In this document: positions 8,276 to 18,055 of the stretch, in pieces
Position numbering within the stretch: position 1 is the stretch's first letter
Layout of the letters: every line of letters begins with the position of its first letter
Source of the DNA: Leptospira andrefontaineae
GTDB taxonomy: Bacteria > Spirochaetota > Leptospiria > Leptospirales > Leptospiraceae
Reading direction: 5' to 3'
Length of the DNA stretch: 64,000 nt
Assembly: GCF_004770105.1 (NCBI RefSeq)
Contig: NZ_RQEY01000001.1
Span: forward strand, 62,001 to 126,000
The notes under the pieces: generated by a model
What the model was told of the DNA's origin: nothing
Seen by the model: only the letters and a program-made list of their open reading frames with translations
Databases searched by the model: none
Position numbers and translations under genes: made by a program

Positions 8276-10207
8276 TTAGATTCCCCTCCATAAGAATACG
8301 GACAAGATCAAAACAGTCCCTAAGACAATTAGAAAAGCGTAATCTACTACAGTTCCTGTTTGGATCCTACGTAGTAATGAAGAGACTCCTCCGGAAAACT
8401 TTCCTGTCCCGGTCAAAACCTTATCGATCAAACGTTTCTCTACTACTTCCGATAAGAATTCGGATAATGCAGAGATCGGCCCGATCAGGACATTTTTGAA
8501 AATTTCATCTATGAAATACTTGTTTGCTGGAAGAATTCTCCAGCCGGTATAAGAGGATTCATCTAAAGGCAGCTTCTCTTTTTTGCCGAAAAAGAACCAA
8601 TAAATCCCGACCCCAAGAAAGATTGCTCCTAAAGAAAGTCCGGCGAGTAGGAGTTCCAACTCATGGCTTAAATGATGGACTTCCAAAGCACCTTTTTGCT
8701 GAGAATAATACAATAATCCTTTTGCAAACACCGGAGAGAAGTATCTCTCCAAGAAATCAATCCCTCCCCCTAAGGATTCAGGGACCAATAAATATCCGGA
8801 AAATGCGGCGCCCAATGCCAAGATCACTAATGGAACAGTCATAGTCCAAGGAGATTCGTGAGGATGCACATGATTAGAAACTCTGGACTTGCCGGTAAAC
8901 GCCAAAAACGTTAGGCGAAACATATAGAATGTAGTTAAGAATGCTGTAGCAATCCCCATCCCGAAGAATACCGGATGAAAATAGAACGCTTTTTCTAAGA
9001 TAAGATCTTTCGAGAAAAATCCGCTGAATGGAGGAGCTCCTACAATCGCCAAGGTTCCCAAAAGGAAGGTCCACCAAGTGATCTTCATTTGGGACTTGAG
9101 TCCTCCCATTCTTCTTAAATCCTGCTCGTCGGATAATCCGTGGATCACTGAACCGGAACCTAAGAAAAGAAGCGCTTTAAAGAATGCATGAGTTAGTAAA
9201 TGAAAAAGGCCAGCCACATACGCGCCTGTGCCCATCGCAACAAACATATAACCCAATTGAGAAACAGTAGAATAAGCTAAAACTTTTTTGATATCGTTTT
9301 GATAAACGCCTATGGTTGCCGCAAAAAAAGCAGTGAATGTTCCTATACAAACGATCCAGAAACCTACTTTAGGAACTAATATAAATATAAAATTCAATCT
9401 CGCAATCAGGAAGAGTCCTGCAGTCACCATTGTTGCAGCATGGATCAAAGCGGAAACCGGAGTAGGTCCAGCCATCGCATCAGGCAACCAAACATGGAAT
9501 GGGAACTGAGCGGATTTACCCATCGCGCCTATAAAGAAACAGATAGCTACAAAAGGAAGTGCGTTCAGTAAAAACTTTGCCTGAGGCAAAGATTCAGAAA
9601 TTGTAATAAAGGAAACAGAACCTGCTAGCCAATAAGTGAGAGCAATCCCTCCGATCATCGCCAAGTCTGCGATCCTATTAGTAACGAAAGCCTTGATACT
9701 TGCCTGTGCCGCATTTTCCTTATGAGTATCAAAACCGATCAGAAGATAAGAACAAAGTCCCACACCTTCCCAACCAAAGAAGAGAACCACCAGGTTTTCC
9801 GCTAAAACCAAATGGAGCATGAAAAATACGAATAAGTTCAGATAAGAAAAAAATCTTCCAATCCCGGGATTACCTTTCATGTATCCGATGGAATATAGAT
9901 GGATCAAACTTCCGATCCCGGTAATGATCAAGGCCATGAAAAGAGAAAGTTGATCTACTTGGTAAGCAAGATCCGCTTTAAAATTTCCGACTTCTACCCA
10001 ATTGAATAGAGTTACGATTTGAGCATCTTGTCTTTCTAAAGGATGAAATTGAAGATAAGCGAATACGCTCGCCGCAAAGGATACAAAGGACAACGAGGTT
10101 CCAATCGGACCTGAAAGGCCTTTCCAATATCTTCCGAATAATGCGTTTAATACGGATCCAAGAAGAGGAGAAAAAGCCAGAACGGATATGAGGATTTCCC
10201 AACTCAT
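8276..10207 (-). CDS. nuoL: NADH-quinone oxidoreductase subunit L
   Basis: 643 aa, the largest antiporter-like subunit at the distal end of the complex I membrane arm. Glu147 in [17 protein letters not shown] is the conserved helix-5 Glu. [20 protein letters not shown] and [15 protein letters not shown] are diagnostic, and [17 protein letters not shown] is the usual later motif. The C-terminal 120 residues contain the expected long lateral helix region and a final transmembrane helix (ALLIV-type ending in LFLWRGI). It is four bases from nuoK upstream and abuts nuoM downstream. Length is normal for the family. Confidence 0.98.
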   Translation of the reverse strand: MSWEILISVLAFSPLLGSVLNALFGRYWKGLSGPIGTSLSFVSFAASVFAYLQFHPLERQDAQIVTLFNWVEVGNFKADLAYQVDQLSLFMALIITGIGSLIHLYSIGYMKGNPGIGRFFSYLNLFVFFMLHLVLAENLVVLFFGWEGVGLCSYLLIGFDTHKENAAQASIKAFVTNRIADLAMIGGIALTYWLAGSVSFITISESLPQAKFLLNALPFVAICFFIGAMGKSAQFPFHVWLPDAMAGPTPVSALIHAATMVTAGLFLIARLNFIFILVPKVGFWIVCIGTFTAFFAATIGVYQNDIKKVLAYSTVSQLGYMFVAMGTGAYVAGLFHLLTHAFFKALLFLGSGSVIHGLSDEQDLRRMGGLKSQMKITWWTFLLGTLAIVGAPPFSGFFSKDLILEKAFYFHPVFFGMGIATAFLTTFYMFRLTFLAFTGKSRVSNHVHPHESPWTMTVPLVILALGAAFSGYLLVPESLGGGIDFLERYFSPVFAKGLLYYSQQKGALEVHHLSHELELLLAGLSLGAIFLGVGIYWFFFGKKEKLPLDESSYTGWRILPANKYFIDEIFKNVLIGPISALSEFLSEVVEKRLIDKVLTGTGKFSGGVSSLLRRIQTGTVVDYAFLIVLGTVLILSVFLWRGI

Positions 10208-10211
10208 CGTT

Positions 10212-10547
10212 TTACCATTTCATTAAATTCATTTCGTCTACGAAACTTGTCTTTTTCTTTCTGTGAATTGCAACCACTAAGGCAAGACCGATCGCAGCTT
10301 CCACTGCCGCGATTGCCATCACGAAAAATACCACCACTTCTCCTTGGACCTGATGAAGTGATTTCGAAAAAACGACAAATACCAAATTTACGGAGTTCAA
10401 CATGAGTTCTATACTCATAAAGATGACTACCGCACTTCTTCTGAATAAAACACCTGCCACACCGATGGAAAAAATAATGCAGGCAAGGATCAGCAGATAT
10501 TCCACGGGGATTCCCGCAAGAGTTGGTTTCAGAATTCCCGGATTCAT
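10212..10547 (-). CDS. nuoK: NADH-quinone oxidoreductase subunit K
   Basis: 111 aa, three transmembrane helices. It carries the two buried carboxylates expected of NuoK: Glu47 in [18 protein letters not shown] and Glu83 in [18 protein letters not shown]. These form part of the proton path linking quinone reduction to the antiporter modules. The N-terminus is about ten residues longer than E. coli NuoK. The start overlaps nuoJ by 4 bp (10544-10547). Confidence 0.97.
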   Translation of the reverse strand: MNPGILKPTLAGIPVEYLLILACIIFSIGVAGVLFRRSAVVIFMSIELMLNSVNLVFVVFSKSLHQVQGEVVVFFVMAIAAVEAAIGLALVVAIHRKKKTSFVDEMNLMKW

Positions 10548-11155
10548 GGCTCCCCTTCTTCTGTTTTTTTACCTAAATTCTTTTTCCCTAATATAACTGC
10601 ACCTAGTACGGCGGCTAAAAGTAATATGGAAACGATTTCAAAAGGAAGAAGATAATCCAAGAACATGGAACTTCCTACTACAGCAGTATTTCCTTCTGCG
10701 ATCACACCCGCTTTTCCTTCTGCCGATTTGGATAATGTATATTCGTAAGAACCTGACTCAGAATATCCAGTAGGGGAAGAATCCGTGTTCGGAATACCTT
10801 CCCTCACGGAATGAATAAGCACAACTGCAAGCAACACAACCACGGAAAGAACCAGGACTTTTTTGATCGGATGATTCCAAAGTTTCGCAATCCCTTCGTC
10901 ATGCAAAGAAAGAAGCATCAAAACGAAAACTACAAGCACCATAATAGCACCTGCATAGACCAAAACCTGCATGGTAGCCACGAAAACGGAACCTATGACC
11001 GCATAAATTCCGGCTAACGCGAAAAAGGAAAGTACAAGTAAAACTGCTGAGCTGATCGGATTCGGATGAAATACGACTCCTAAGGCCCCGGCAACCAATA
11101 CTCCACTAAATATAAAAAAGAGCAGAAGCTGAGGATTATCGAATATTCCTACCAT
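10544..11155 (-). CDS. nuoJ: NADH-quinone oxidoreductase subunit J
   Basis: 203 aa from the ATG at 11155. An in-frame start at 11215 exists but would run 67 bases into nuoH, whereas 11155 gives a 7-bp overlap and a normal NuoJ N-terminus. It has five membrane helices, including [19 protein letters not shown] and the conserved [18 protein letters not shown] segment containing the pi-bulge helix of helix 3. A hydrophilic loop (about residues 115-165) precedes the last helix. It is part of the proton-pumping arm next to NuoK. Confidence 0.95.
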   Translation of the reverse strand: MVGIFDNPQLLLFFIFSGVLVAGALGVVFHPNPISSAVLLVLSFFALAGIYAVIGSVFVATMQVLVYAGAIMVLVVFVLMLLSLHDEGIAKLWNHPIKKVLVLSVVVLLAVVLIHSVREGIPNTDSSPTGYSESGSYEYTLSKSAEGKAGVIAEGNTAVVGSSMFLDYLLPFEIVSILLLAAVLGAVILGKKNLGKKTEEGEP

Positions 11156-12207
11156 TTCCAGAAACCGTCCAAACCAACGTAAACGCTCGCGATCAGAATA
11201 TTCGCCACTGCCCAAGGGATCATTTTTTTCCAGCCAATTGTCATTAGCTGATCGTATCTGAATCTAGGTAGGGTCCATCTCACCCACATGAATAAAAATG
11301 CGAAGAATAAAACCTTAACGGTAAAGAAACCGAGTCCTGCCCATGCCTGCCAAATAGAACCGCTTAACAAGCCGAAAGGAAGATGATATCCTCCAAAGAA
11401 CAGAATGGTGACCACACAACTCATAGTGATCATATTCATGTATTCCGCAATGAAGAATAACGCAAATTTAAACGCACCGTATTCCGTATGGAAGCCTACT
11501 ACTAATTCGGATTCCGCTTCTGCCAAATCGAAAGGAAGTCGATTTGTCTCCGCAAACATTGCTACTACGAAAACTGAAAATGCGATAAAACCCGGAAGTT
11601 TGAAGATATTCCAAAGACCTACTTGCGCATCATTGATATCGGTGAGCTTTAAAGATCCGGTCAAGATCACGATAGCCGCAACAGAAAGACCGAGAGGTAA
11701 CTCATAACTGATCATCTGAGCCGTAGCACGGATCCCACCGATCAAAGAATATTTATTATTACTGGACCAACCTGCTAAGATAATTCCGTAAACGGAAAGA
11801 CTGGAAATAGCAAATAAAAACAAGATCCCAGTATCAGGATTTGCGATCTGAAGATCCAAATATGGAGAACCGATCTCTTTCGCAAGCCATTCAGGTAACA
11901 TCACGGTCCCACCCAAAGGAACTACAGCCCAAGCCATGATCGCACAAGTCATAGAGATCGCAGGCGCGATCAGATACATGACCCTGTTCACATTCTGAGG
12001 GAAGATCTCTTCTTTTGTTAAGAATTTGATCCCATCGGCCAATGGTTGTAATAAACCCAGAGGACCAGCGCGATTCGGGCCTTTTCTGTCCTGGATAAAC
12101 CCAGCTACTTTACGTTCTGCTAATGTATAGTAGGCACAAGCAGTGATGAACACCAAGAAAAAAAGTGCACTTTTCAATAACCAGAGTAGAACAATATTCC
12201 AATCCAT
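11149..12207 (-). CDS. nuoH: NADH-quinone oxidoreductase subunit H
   Basis: 352 aa, eight to nine membrane helices. NuoH connects the hydrophilic and membrane arms and forms part of the quinone chamber. Signatures seen: [19 protein letters not shown] near residue 32, the acidic loop [19 protein letters not shown], and [15 protein letters not shown] near the C-terminus. It is separated by three bases from nuoF upstream. In most genomes nuoG lies between nuoF and nuoH and nuoI follows nuoH; here neither is present. Confidence 0.98.
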   Translation of the reverse strand: MDWNIVLLWLLKSALFFLVFITACAYYTLAERKVAGFIQDRKGPNRAGPLGLLQPLADGIKFLTKEEIFPQNVNRVMYLIAPAISMTCAIMAWAVVPLGGTVMLPEWLAKEIGSPYLDLQIANPDTGILFLFAISSLSVYGIILAGWSSNNKYSLIGGIRATAQMISYELPLGLSVAAIVILTGSLKLTDINDAQVGLWNIFKLPGFIAFSVFVVAMFAETNRLPFDLAEAESELVVGFHTEYGAFKFALFFIAEYMNMITMSCVVTILFFGGYHLPFGLLSGSIWQAWAGLGFFTVKVLFFAFLFMWVRWTLPRFRYDQLMTIGWKKMIPWAVANILIASVYVGLDGFWKW

Positions 12208-12210
12208 GGT

Positions 12211-13506
12211 TCAGACTCCCGTCTGTGCAGGAATTTGTTCTTCTTTGCCTGCTTTGTCTTTTAATCTGGCTTCGAATTCATGTTTGAACTTTAAGATAGT
12301 AGGTCGAACCGCTCCCACACATGCGTCGGAAAGAGGACAGATAGTAGTTCCACCTTCCATGTTTCGAGCTAAAGAAAGAATTAGATCCAAGTCCGCACTT
12401 GTTCCCTCTCCTTCTCTGATCTTGTGCAGTAGGTCCCTCACCCAATGAGTACCTTCTCTGCAAGGAGTACATTGACCGCAGGATTCATGAGCGTAGAATC
12501 TTGCAAATCTGTAAGTGGTTTCCACCAAGTCAGTGCCTTCTCCGATGACAATTACCGCACCGGAACCAAGCATTGTCTTATGAGCCGCCATGGATTCGAA
12601 ATCCATATTTGCGGTTTTACATTCTTCTGCAGTTAGAATAGGAACAGAAGAACCGCCTGGGATCACCGCTTTTAACGGAACATCGTCCAACATTCCGCCA
12701 CAAAGATCATTCACTAATTCTAATAAAGGAGTTCCTAATTCTATCTCGTATACTCCAGGTCTTTTTACATGACCGGAAACGGAGAATAAACGAGTGCCAG
12801 GAGATTTTTCAGTACCTATCTTAGAATACCAATCTGCACCCTTGTCCAAAATATGTGGAACTGTGGAAAAAGTTTCCACGTTATTCACCACTGTAGGACA
12901 ACGATATAGACCTGAAACAGCGGGGAATGGAGGTTTTAATCTTGGGTGGCCCCTACGACCTTCCAAAGAATTGATGAGAGCGGTCTCTTCTCCACAGATA
13001 TAAGCACCTGCTCCTGCGTATAATACCAGATCAAAATCAAATCCGCTGCCTAGGATATTTTTTCCCAGGTATCCTTTTGCGTAGGCCTCGTCGATTGCCT
13101 TTTGCATGGAGTCGATCCCTTTATTGAACTCTCCACGGATATAAAAAAATCCTTTGTTTGCGCCGATGGCTTTTGCACCGATTACCATTCCCTCGATGAT
13201 CTGGTGAGGAAGGTTCTCGATCAGTTTACGATCTTTGAATGTTCCGGGCTCTCCCTCGTCCGCATTACAGATCAAATATTTGGGTTTTGGAATATCCTTA
13301 GGAATAAAAGACCATTTCAGTCCCGTAGGGAAACCTGCTCCCCCTCTTCCTCTTAAACCCGATTTTTTAACGATCTCAATAATTTCTTCCGGCGCGATAG
13401 ACAAAGCCTTTTTCATCCCGTCATAACCGTGAACTGATTCGTAAAATTCCAATTCGTTGGAACGGGGATCGTCTATAAATTTAGTGAGGATTTTCATTTC
13501 TGCCAT
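12211..13506 (-). CDS. nuoF: NADH-quinone oxidoreductase subunit F (NADH-binding, FMN and 4Fe-4S)
   Basis: 431 aa soluble subunit that oxidises NADH through FMN and passes electrons to cluster N3. The FMN/NADH region shows [15 protein letters not shown] and, further on, [19 protein letters not shown]. The iron-sulfur motif [14 protein letters not shown] lies near residue 355, followed by a fourth Cys in the [10 protein letters not shown] region. Length is normal. The gene sits 11 bases after nuoE and three before nuoH. ATG at 13506 is preceded by a purine-rich stretch. Confidence 0.98.
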   Translation of the reverse strand: MAEMKILTKFIDDPRSNELEFYESVHGYDGMKKALSIAPEEIIEIVKKSGLRGRGGAGFPTGLKWSFIPKDIPKPKYLICNADEGEPGTFKDRKLIENLPHQIIEGMVIGAKAIGANKGFFYIRGEFNKGIDSMQKAIDEAYAKGYLGKNILGSGFDFDLVLYAGAGAYICGEETALINSLEGRRGHPRLKPPFPAVSGLYRCPTVVNNVETFSTVPHILDKGADWYSKIGTEKSPGTRLFSVSGHVKRPGVYEIELGTPLLELVNDLCGGMLDDVPLKAVIPGGSSVPILTAEECKTANMDFESMAAHKTMLGSGAVIVIGEGTDLVETTYRFARFYAHESCGQCTPCREGTHWVRDLLHKIREGEGTSADLDLILSLARNMEGGTTICPLSDACVGAVRPTILKFKHEFEARLKDKAGKEEQIPAQTGV

Positions 13507-13517
13507 AACGTTTCCCC

Positions 13518-13996
<479 letters not shown>

Positions 13997-13997
<1 letters not shown>

Positions 13998-15220
13998 CAG
14001 CAGTCCAACTCCCCTGCGATCACATTCATAGAACTCATTGTAGCGACCGTATCCGCAAGAAGTGAACCTTTAACTAATTCAGGGAAAGATTGATAAAACC
14101 AGAAACATGGCCTACGAACATGCACTCTCCAAGGAGATTTCTCCCCTTCGGAAACGATATAAAATCCGAGCTCGCCGTTAGCTGCCTCGGTTGCCATATA
14201 ATATTCTCCCTTAGGAACTTTGATACCATGCATGATCAATTTGAAATGGTAGATCAACTCTTCCATATTCTTATAAACCTTACTCTTATCAGGAAGATAA
14301 ATATGAGGAATATCAGCATGATGAGCACCGGTTGGAAGACCATTGATTAACTGCTCTACAATTCGAAGAGATTGTCTCATCTCTTCCATACGAACAAGAG
14401 TCCTATGAAGAACCGAACCGTCCTCTCCCACGGGAATATCAAAATCCACCTTATCATAGAACATATAAGGATCATCCTTACGAATATCCCAAGGAACTCC
14501 TGCGGCTCTTAAGTTAGGACCGGAATAACCGTAAGAGATAGCATCTTCTGCGGAGATACCTCCCACACCTTCCGTTCTATCCATAAAGATCCTATTATTT
14601 ACTAATAAAGATTGGAACTCTTCTATCGCAGGACGAAGACCTTTGATAATTGTCTTCACATCCTTTTCGAATTCAGGATAAATATCTTTTTCGAGTCCAC
14701 CAACTCTGCAGAATGTAGTGGTAAGTCTTGCACCTGTAAGTTTTTCCAGAACCTGATAGATATTCTCTCTATGATGGAATAAATGTAACATCCCGGAGAA
14801 TGCACCAAGATCCACACCCAGGATCCCATTGCAGATAATATGATCCATCACACGAGAAAGTTCGGACACGATCATTCGAACGTAAGTCACCTTATCCGGA
14901 ACTTCTATTTGGAGCATTTTTTCTACAGCAAGTATCCATCCGATATTATTCAAAGGAGTGGATACGTAATTCATTCTGTCCGTGCAGACTAAGAATTGAT
15001 TATAAGTATAACGTTCTCCTAATTTTTCGAAACTGCGATGCACATAACCAATCACAGATTCTGCATCCACCACTCTTTCTCCATCTAGTTGGATCACATT
15101 CTGTAAGATCCCATGAGTAGAAGGGTGAGAAGGTCCCAGGTTGACGAGCAGATGTCCTTCCGGGAGTTTTTTCTGTTTGAGACTGAAATGTTCCGCGGTT
15201 TTTTCATACATCGCTGTCAT
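13997..15220 (-). CDS. nuoD: NADH-quinone oxidoreductase subunit D
   Basis: 407 aa, homologous to the large subunit of NiFe hydrogenases but lacking the metal ligands; it lines the quinone-binding pocket with NuoB. Signatures: [15 protein letters not shown] near the N-terminus (the His loop at the quinone site), [11 protein letters not shown], and the C-terminal [19 protein letters not shown] followed by GELDC. Separate from nuoC (not fused), one base downstream of it. Confidence 0.98.
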
Positions 15221-15221
15221 C

Positions 15222-15743
15222 TTAAGCCTCCATATCTTCTTTTAAGTGGATGGTGAGAAGGTCTTCTACCAGATAATCCTGACCGAAACCTTCTAGAGGA
15301 TAATCTTTTCTTAATGGATGGCCTTGGAAATTATCAGGCATGATAAGGCGATCCATTCTAGGATGGCCCGCAAAACGAATGCCAAATAGATCGTAAACTT
15401 CTCTCTCCGGCCAATTCGCACCCTTAAAAATACTTATGATACTTGGGACTTGTTCATCTTCTTCCAATGCTACGCGAAATTGTACTCTTGTGGAGGATTT
15501 GTTTCCGGAGCGGAGAAGGTAGCAAACTTCGAATCTTGGAGTTTTTTTACCCAACCAATCGATTGCAGTCAGATCATTCAGATAATTCAGTTCAATCCCA
15601 GGCGCTGTTTTTAAAGCGGAAAGAACAGTAGCAATTCCTTCCGGTTTTAAGAAGAATGTAGGAAGATTGGTAAGTATTTCTTCTTCCTTGGAGATAAAAT
15701 GAGGGAATTTGTCTTTTAGGAAACTCTGGATTGTTTCTTTCAT
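15222..15743 (-). CDS. nuoC: NADH-quinone oxidoreductase subunit C
   Basis: 173 aa, the 30-kDa subunit homologue of the peripheral arm. The family signature [20 protein letters not shown] is present around residue 110, followed by [11 protein letters not shown]. It stabilises the NuoB/NuoD region. The start overlaps nuoB by four bases, and its stop is one base from the nuoD start. Confidence 0.97.
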   Translation of the reverse strand: MKETIQSFLKDKFPHFISKEEEILTNLPTFFLKPEGIATVLSALKTAPGIELNYLNDLTAIDWLGKKTPRFEVCYLLRSGNKSSTRVQFRVALEEDEQVPSIISIFKGANWPEREVYDLFGIRFAGHPRMDRLIMPDNFQGHPLRKDYPLEGFGQDYLVEDLLTIHLKEDMEA

Positions 15744-16300
15744 TGGACGACCAGGGGTTTGTTTCTTTCGTTCATTTCCCGGATCTTATCCATTACTTCC
15801 TGTCTTCTGGCTTCTAGCCCCTGAGTTTTTACTTTTTCCTGAAGTTTGATTACAGCATCCAAAAGTGCTTCCGGTCTAGGAGGACAACCCGGAACATAAA
15901 GATCCACAGGTAGTATCCTATCAATTCCCTGCAAAACTGAGTATGCATGGAACATTCCACCGGAAGAAGCGCAGGCTCCGTAACTGATCACAAACTTTGG
16001 TTCGGCCAATTGGTCGTAAATTTCACGAAGCACCGGAGCCATTTTATAAGTGATGGTTCCGAGAACGAGGATCATGTCTGCTTGCCTAGGAGAGAAAGAA
16101 GGTCTTTCTGCTCCGAACCTAGCGATATCATAATCCGCACAGGCAGTACTCATATATTCTATCCCGCAACATGCAGTCGCAAAAGGATAAGGCCATAAGG
16201 AGTAACTTCTTCCCCAATTGATTACGGAATCAACCGTAGCGATCTGAAAAGAATCTCCGTAAGACGATCCGGGTTGAGCGAGTTGTTCGTTTAATCCCAT
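15740..16300 (-). CDS. nuoB: NADH-quinone oxidoreductase subunit B (4Fe-4S cluster N2)
   Basis: 186 aa. It carries the terminal cluster N2 that reduces quinone: adjacent cysteines in [12 protein letters not shown], then Cys in [14 protein letters not shown] and in [12 protein letters not shown]. The arginine-rich [15 protein letters not shown] stretch is typical. The start overlaps the end of nuoA by 10 bp (16291-16300). Length is normal; the C-terminal 20 residues are charged. Confidence 0.98.
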   Translation of the reverse strand: MGLNEQLAQPGSSYGDSFQIATVDSVINWGRSYSLWPYPFATACCGIEYMSTACADYDIARFGAERPSFSPRQADMILVLGTITYKMAPVLREIYDQLAEPKFVISYGACASSGGMFHAYSVLQGIDRILPVDLYVPGCPPRPEALLDAVIKLQEKVKTQGLEARRQEVMDKIREMNERNKPLVVQ

Positions 16301-16668
16301 TCTAAGGCCCCCTTCTTCCGAATATAATACAGTCCAACCACGAGGGTGAAAATAAAAACAAACATCTCTATTAGAAGAAAATTCCCGAGTCCCGCCTCTT
16401 TGAATGATTTTAAATTCACGGCGTAAGGAAAAAGGAAGATCGCTTCTATATCAAAAAGTATAAAGAGAACGGCGACCAAGTAAAACTTGATATTAAACAA
16501 TCCCTTTGCATCCCCATAATACGGTACCCCGCACTCGAAAGTGTCATGAGGTTTGGATTTTTTTTTGGGGTTTAGAAGGAACGCGAGTCCGAGTATGAGA
16601 GCGGAGAATCCTACTCCCAAGAGGAATTGAATCAGCAGGGGGCCTAAATGGTCCGGCGAACTTCCCAT
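16291..16668 (-). CDS. nuoA: NADH-quinone oxidoreductase subunit A, first gene of the operon
   Basis: 125 aa, three membrane helices. The loop [17 protein letters not shown] contains the conserved Cys that marks the quinone-cavity loop, and [16 protein letters not shown] carries the two conserved acidic residues of helix 2. It is the promoter-proximal gene of a twelve-gene complex I operon. A candidate promoter lies very close to the ATG, so the leader may be extremely short. Confidence 0.97.
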   Translation of the reverse strand: MGSSPDHLGPLLIQFLLGVGFSALILGLAFLLNPKKKSKPHDTFECGVPYYGDAKGLFNIKFYLVAVLFILFDIEAIFLFPYAVNLKSFKEAGLGNFLLIEMFVFIFTLVVGLYYIRKKGALEWD

Positions 16669-16679
16669 ATCTAACTTCT

Positions 16680-16707
16680 ATCAAACGTGATTACTCGTCT
16701 ATGTCAA
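16680..16707 (-). promoter_or_regulatory. candidate promoter of the nuo operon
   Basis: On the minus strand, TTGACA (16707-16702) is followed after 16 bases by TTTGAT (16685-16680). The -35 element is a perfect sigma-70 match; the -10 element matches at four of six positions. The -10 is only 11 bases from the nuoA ATG, so transcription would begin almost at the start codon. Confidence 0.4.
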
Positions 16708-16825
16708 TCTAAAATCCCGAAAGGGGCCTTTACAAGAGGTCGGAAGACCGGATTCTATCATTTTCGAATTTTACAATTTTCCTTTTTTCGAAATGAGAAC
16801 GTTTTTCAATACCACAACAAAAAGC

Positions 16826-16839
16826 AGAACGAACGTTCT
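16826..16839. promoter_or_regulatory. palindromic operator candidate, copy 1
   Basis: AGAAC-GAAC-GTTCT, perfect five-base half-sites around a four-base centre. The same half-sites recur at 17040-17053, both upstream of the MaoC-MarR pair, which suggests a dimeric repressor site. Confidence 0.45.
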
Positions 16840-16899
16840 ATTCTCGTAAAATAACTTTAAGTTTTCGTAAAGTCCTCAACTAAAGAAAATAGCAAGGAA

Positions 16900-16990
16900 T
16901 TTCACGCCAAGCCGCTAAGGAAAGAAGGAATCCAAACAGAATCCGACAAATTAATACCGGACCTTCTAAGCTTTGCGCCTTCGCGTGAAA
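16900..16990. repeat. 29-bp imperfect inverted repeat with 33-bp spacer
   Basis: The left arm (16900-16928) and the reverse complement of the right arm (16990-16962) agree at 23 of 29 positions, sharing TTTCACGC, then AAG, CGC, AAG and AGAAGG blocks separated by single or triple mismatches. The arms flank 33 bases with no coding content. It looks like a dispersed intergenic repeat or small mobile-element remnant. Confidence 0.6.
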
Positions 16991-17039
16991 AATAGAAATT
17001 TTACAGGTAAACTTTTGCCAAAAACTTTGGGATACGAAC

Positions 17040-17053
17040 AGAACAGTCGTTCT
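17040..17053. promoter_or_regulatory. palindromic operator candidate, copy 2
   Basis: AGAAC-AGTC-GTTCT, extended by a C/G pair to six-base half-sites (17039-17054). It ends 87 bases before the MaoC ATG, a position suited to control of that promoter. The centre differs from copy 1 while the half-sites are identical. Confidence 0.45.
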
Positions 17054-17140
17054 GGTTTTGCATAAAAAGTTGGTGACAAAACTATTTAATACCTTAGGCT
17101 ATTGGACATATAGAACCGGCATTGACAGGGACAAAATCAA

Positions 17141-17605
17141 ATGGCTAAACTCGTACTCTCCAGCTTCGCAGAACTACAGGCATACGAAGGAAAAGAACTA
17201 GGCGTATCCGACGCTCACGAAATCACCCAGGCACAAATCGATACATTCGCAAACGCAACCCTGGACCACCAATGGATCCATACAGATCCGGCAAGAGCCG
17301 CTAAAGAATCTCCTTTCGGGACTACAATCGCTCACGGTTATCTTACACTTTCTATGGCTCCTTATCTTTTAAGCCAAATCTTAGAACTAAGAAACATCAA
17401 AATGGGAATCAACTACGGAATGGAAAAACTCCGCTTTTTGGATCCTGTGAAGGTGGGTTCCAAACTCAAACTTAGAGCAGAACTGGTAGAACTGAAGGAC
17501 CTGAGAGGGACCGCAAGAATGACCTTAAAACTTAGCTTCGAAGTAGAAGGTGCTGCAAAACCTGCTGCTATCGGCGAAGTAATCTATCTCTACCAATTCG
17601 CCTGA
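17141..17605 (+). CDS. MaoC-like (R)-specific enoyl-CoA hydratase
   Basis: 154 aa single hot-dog domain. Hydratase-2 motif residues are visible: Asp and His in [12 protein letters not shown], with [14 protein letters not shown] following. The family hydrates trans-2-enoyl-CoA to (R)-3-hydroxyacyl-CoA; close relatives are also annotated as NodN-like dehydratases, so the physiological substrate is open. It is followed 18 bases later by a MarR regulator gene on the same strand. Two identical half-site palindromes lie upstream, suggesting the pair is autoregulated. Confidence 0.85.
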   Translation: MAKLVLSSFAELQAYEGKELGVSDAHEITQAQIDTFANATLDHQWIHTDPARAAKESPFGTTIAHGYLTLSMAPYLLSQILELRNIKMGINYGMEKLRFLDPVKVGSKLKLRAELVELKDLRGTARMTLKLSFEVEGAAKPAAIGEVIYLYQFA

Positions 17606-17623
17606 TAGGCAAGGTATTCTAAG

Positions 17624-18049
17624 ATGAATCCTCGTACGATTATTTATCTGATTTCTAGGATCAGGGACGAATTCCATAGACGTCTGAATTCGGAACTGAA
17701 GGACAAGGGCCTCGGGCAACTAACCACTACCCATGCGGATATTCTATTCGCTCTTGCAATGTCCAAAAGAGTTCCGATGCAGGATATCGCTCGGATGATA
17801 GACAGGGACAAATCCACTCTAACTGCTCTTGTGGATAAACTGCAAGATCTAGGTTATGTGGAAAGGGTGAGAGATACTCAAGACCAAAGGGTGGTTAATC
17901 TCCAACTTACCCGCAAGGCTTACTCTATCCGACCTGTGATGCTTGGGATCTCCAGATCTTTGCTTGCAGGTCTTTATAAAGGTTTTACTGAACCGGAAAA
18001 AAAAGATCTTGTCCGGCTTTTAGATAAACTTTATAAAAATCTAAAGTAG
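17624..18049 (+). CDS. MarR-family transcriptional regulator
   Basis: 141 aa. Winged-helix layout with recognition region [20 protein letters not shown] followed by [18 protein letters not shown] (the wing with conserved Asp/Arg) and NLQLTRKA. Helical dimerisation ends are present at both termini. MarR proteins are dimeric repressors, usually of adjacent genes, relieved by small ligands. Cotranscription with the MaoC hydratase and the upstream palindromes suggest control of that gene, perhaps by an acyl or aromatic compound; this is inference. Its stop lies six bases from the stop of the convergent methyltransferase gene. Confidence 0.9.
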   Translation: MNPRTIIYLISRIRDEFHRRLNSELKDKGLGQLTTTHADILFALAMSKRVPMQDIARMIDRDKSTLTALVDKLQDLGYVERVRDTQDQRVVNLQLTRKAYSIRPVMLGISRSLLAGLYKGFTEPEKKDLVRLLDKLYKNLK

Positions 18050-18055
18050 TTATTC

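Larger units (their letters stand above)
16669..17140. other. 472-bp divergent non-coding region between nuoA and the MaoC gene
   Basis: No convincing reading frame. It contains, from left to right, the candidate nuo promoter, one palindrome AGAAC-N4-GTTCT, a 29-bp imperfect inverted repeat, and a second AGAAC-N4-GTTCT copy. The stretch nearest the MaoC start (about 17055-17140) is AT-rich and should hold the plus-strand promoter, but I could not pick a convincing pair of elements. Confidence 0.8.

Noticed and set aside
16826..16839. Resemblance to the Gram-positive LexA box (CGAAC-N4-GTTCG)
   Set aside because: The core GAAC-N4-GTTC matches, but Leptospira-type LexA is reported to use a different site, no SOS gene is adjacent, and the second copy breaks the purine/pyrimidine pattern of that box. 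A MarR-type operator fits the context better.
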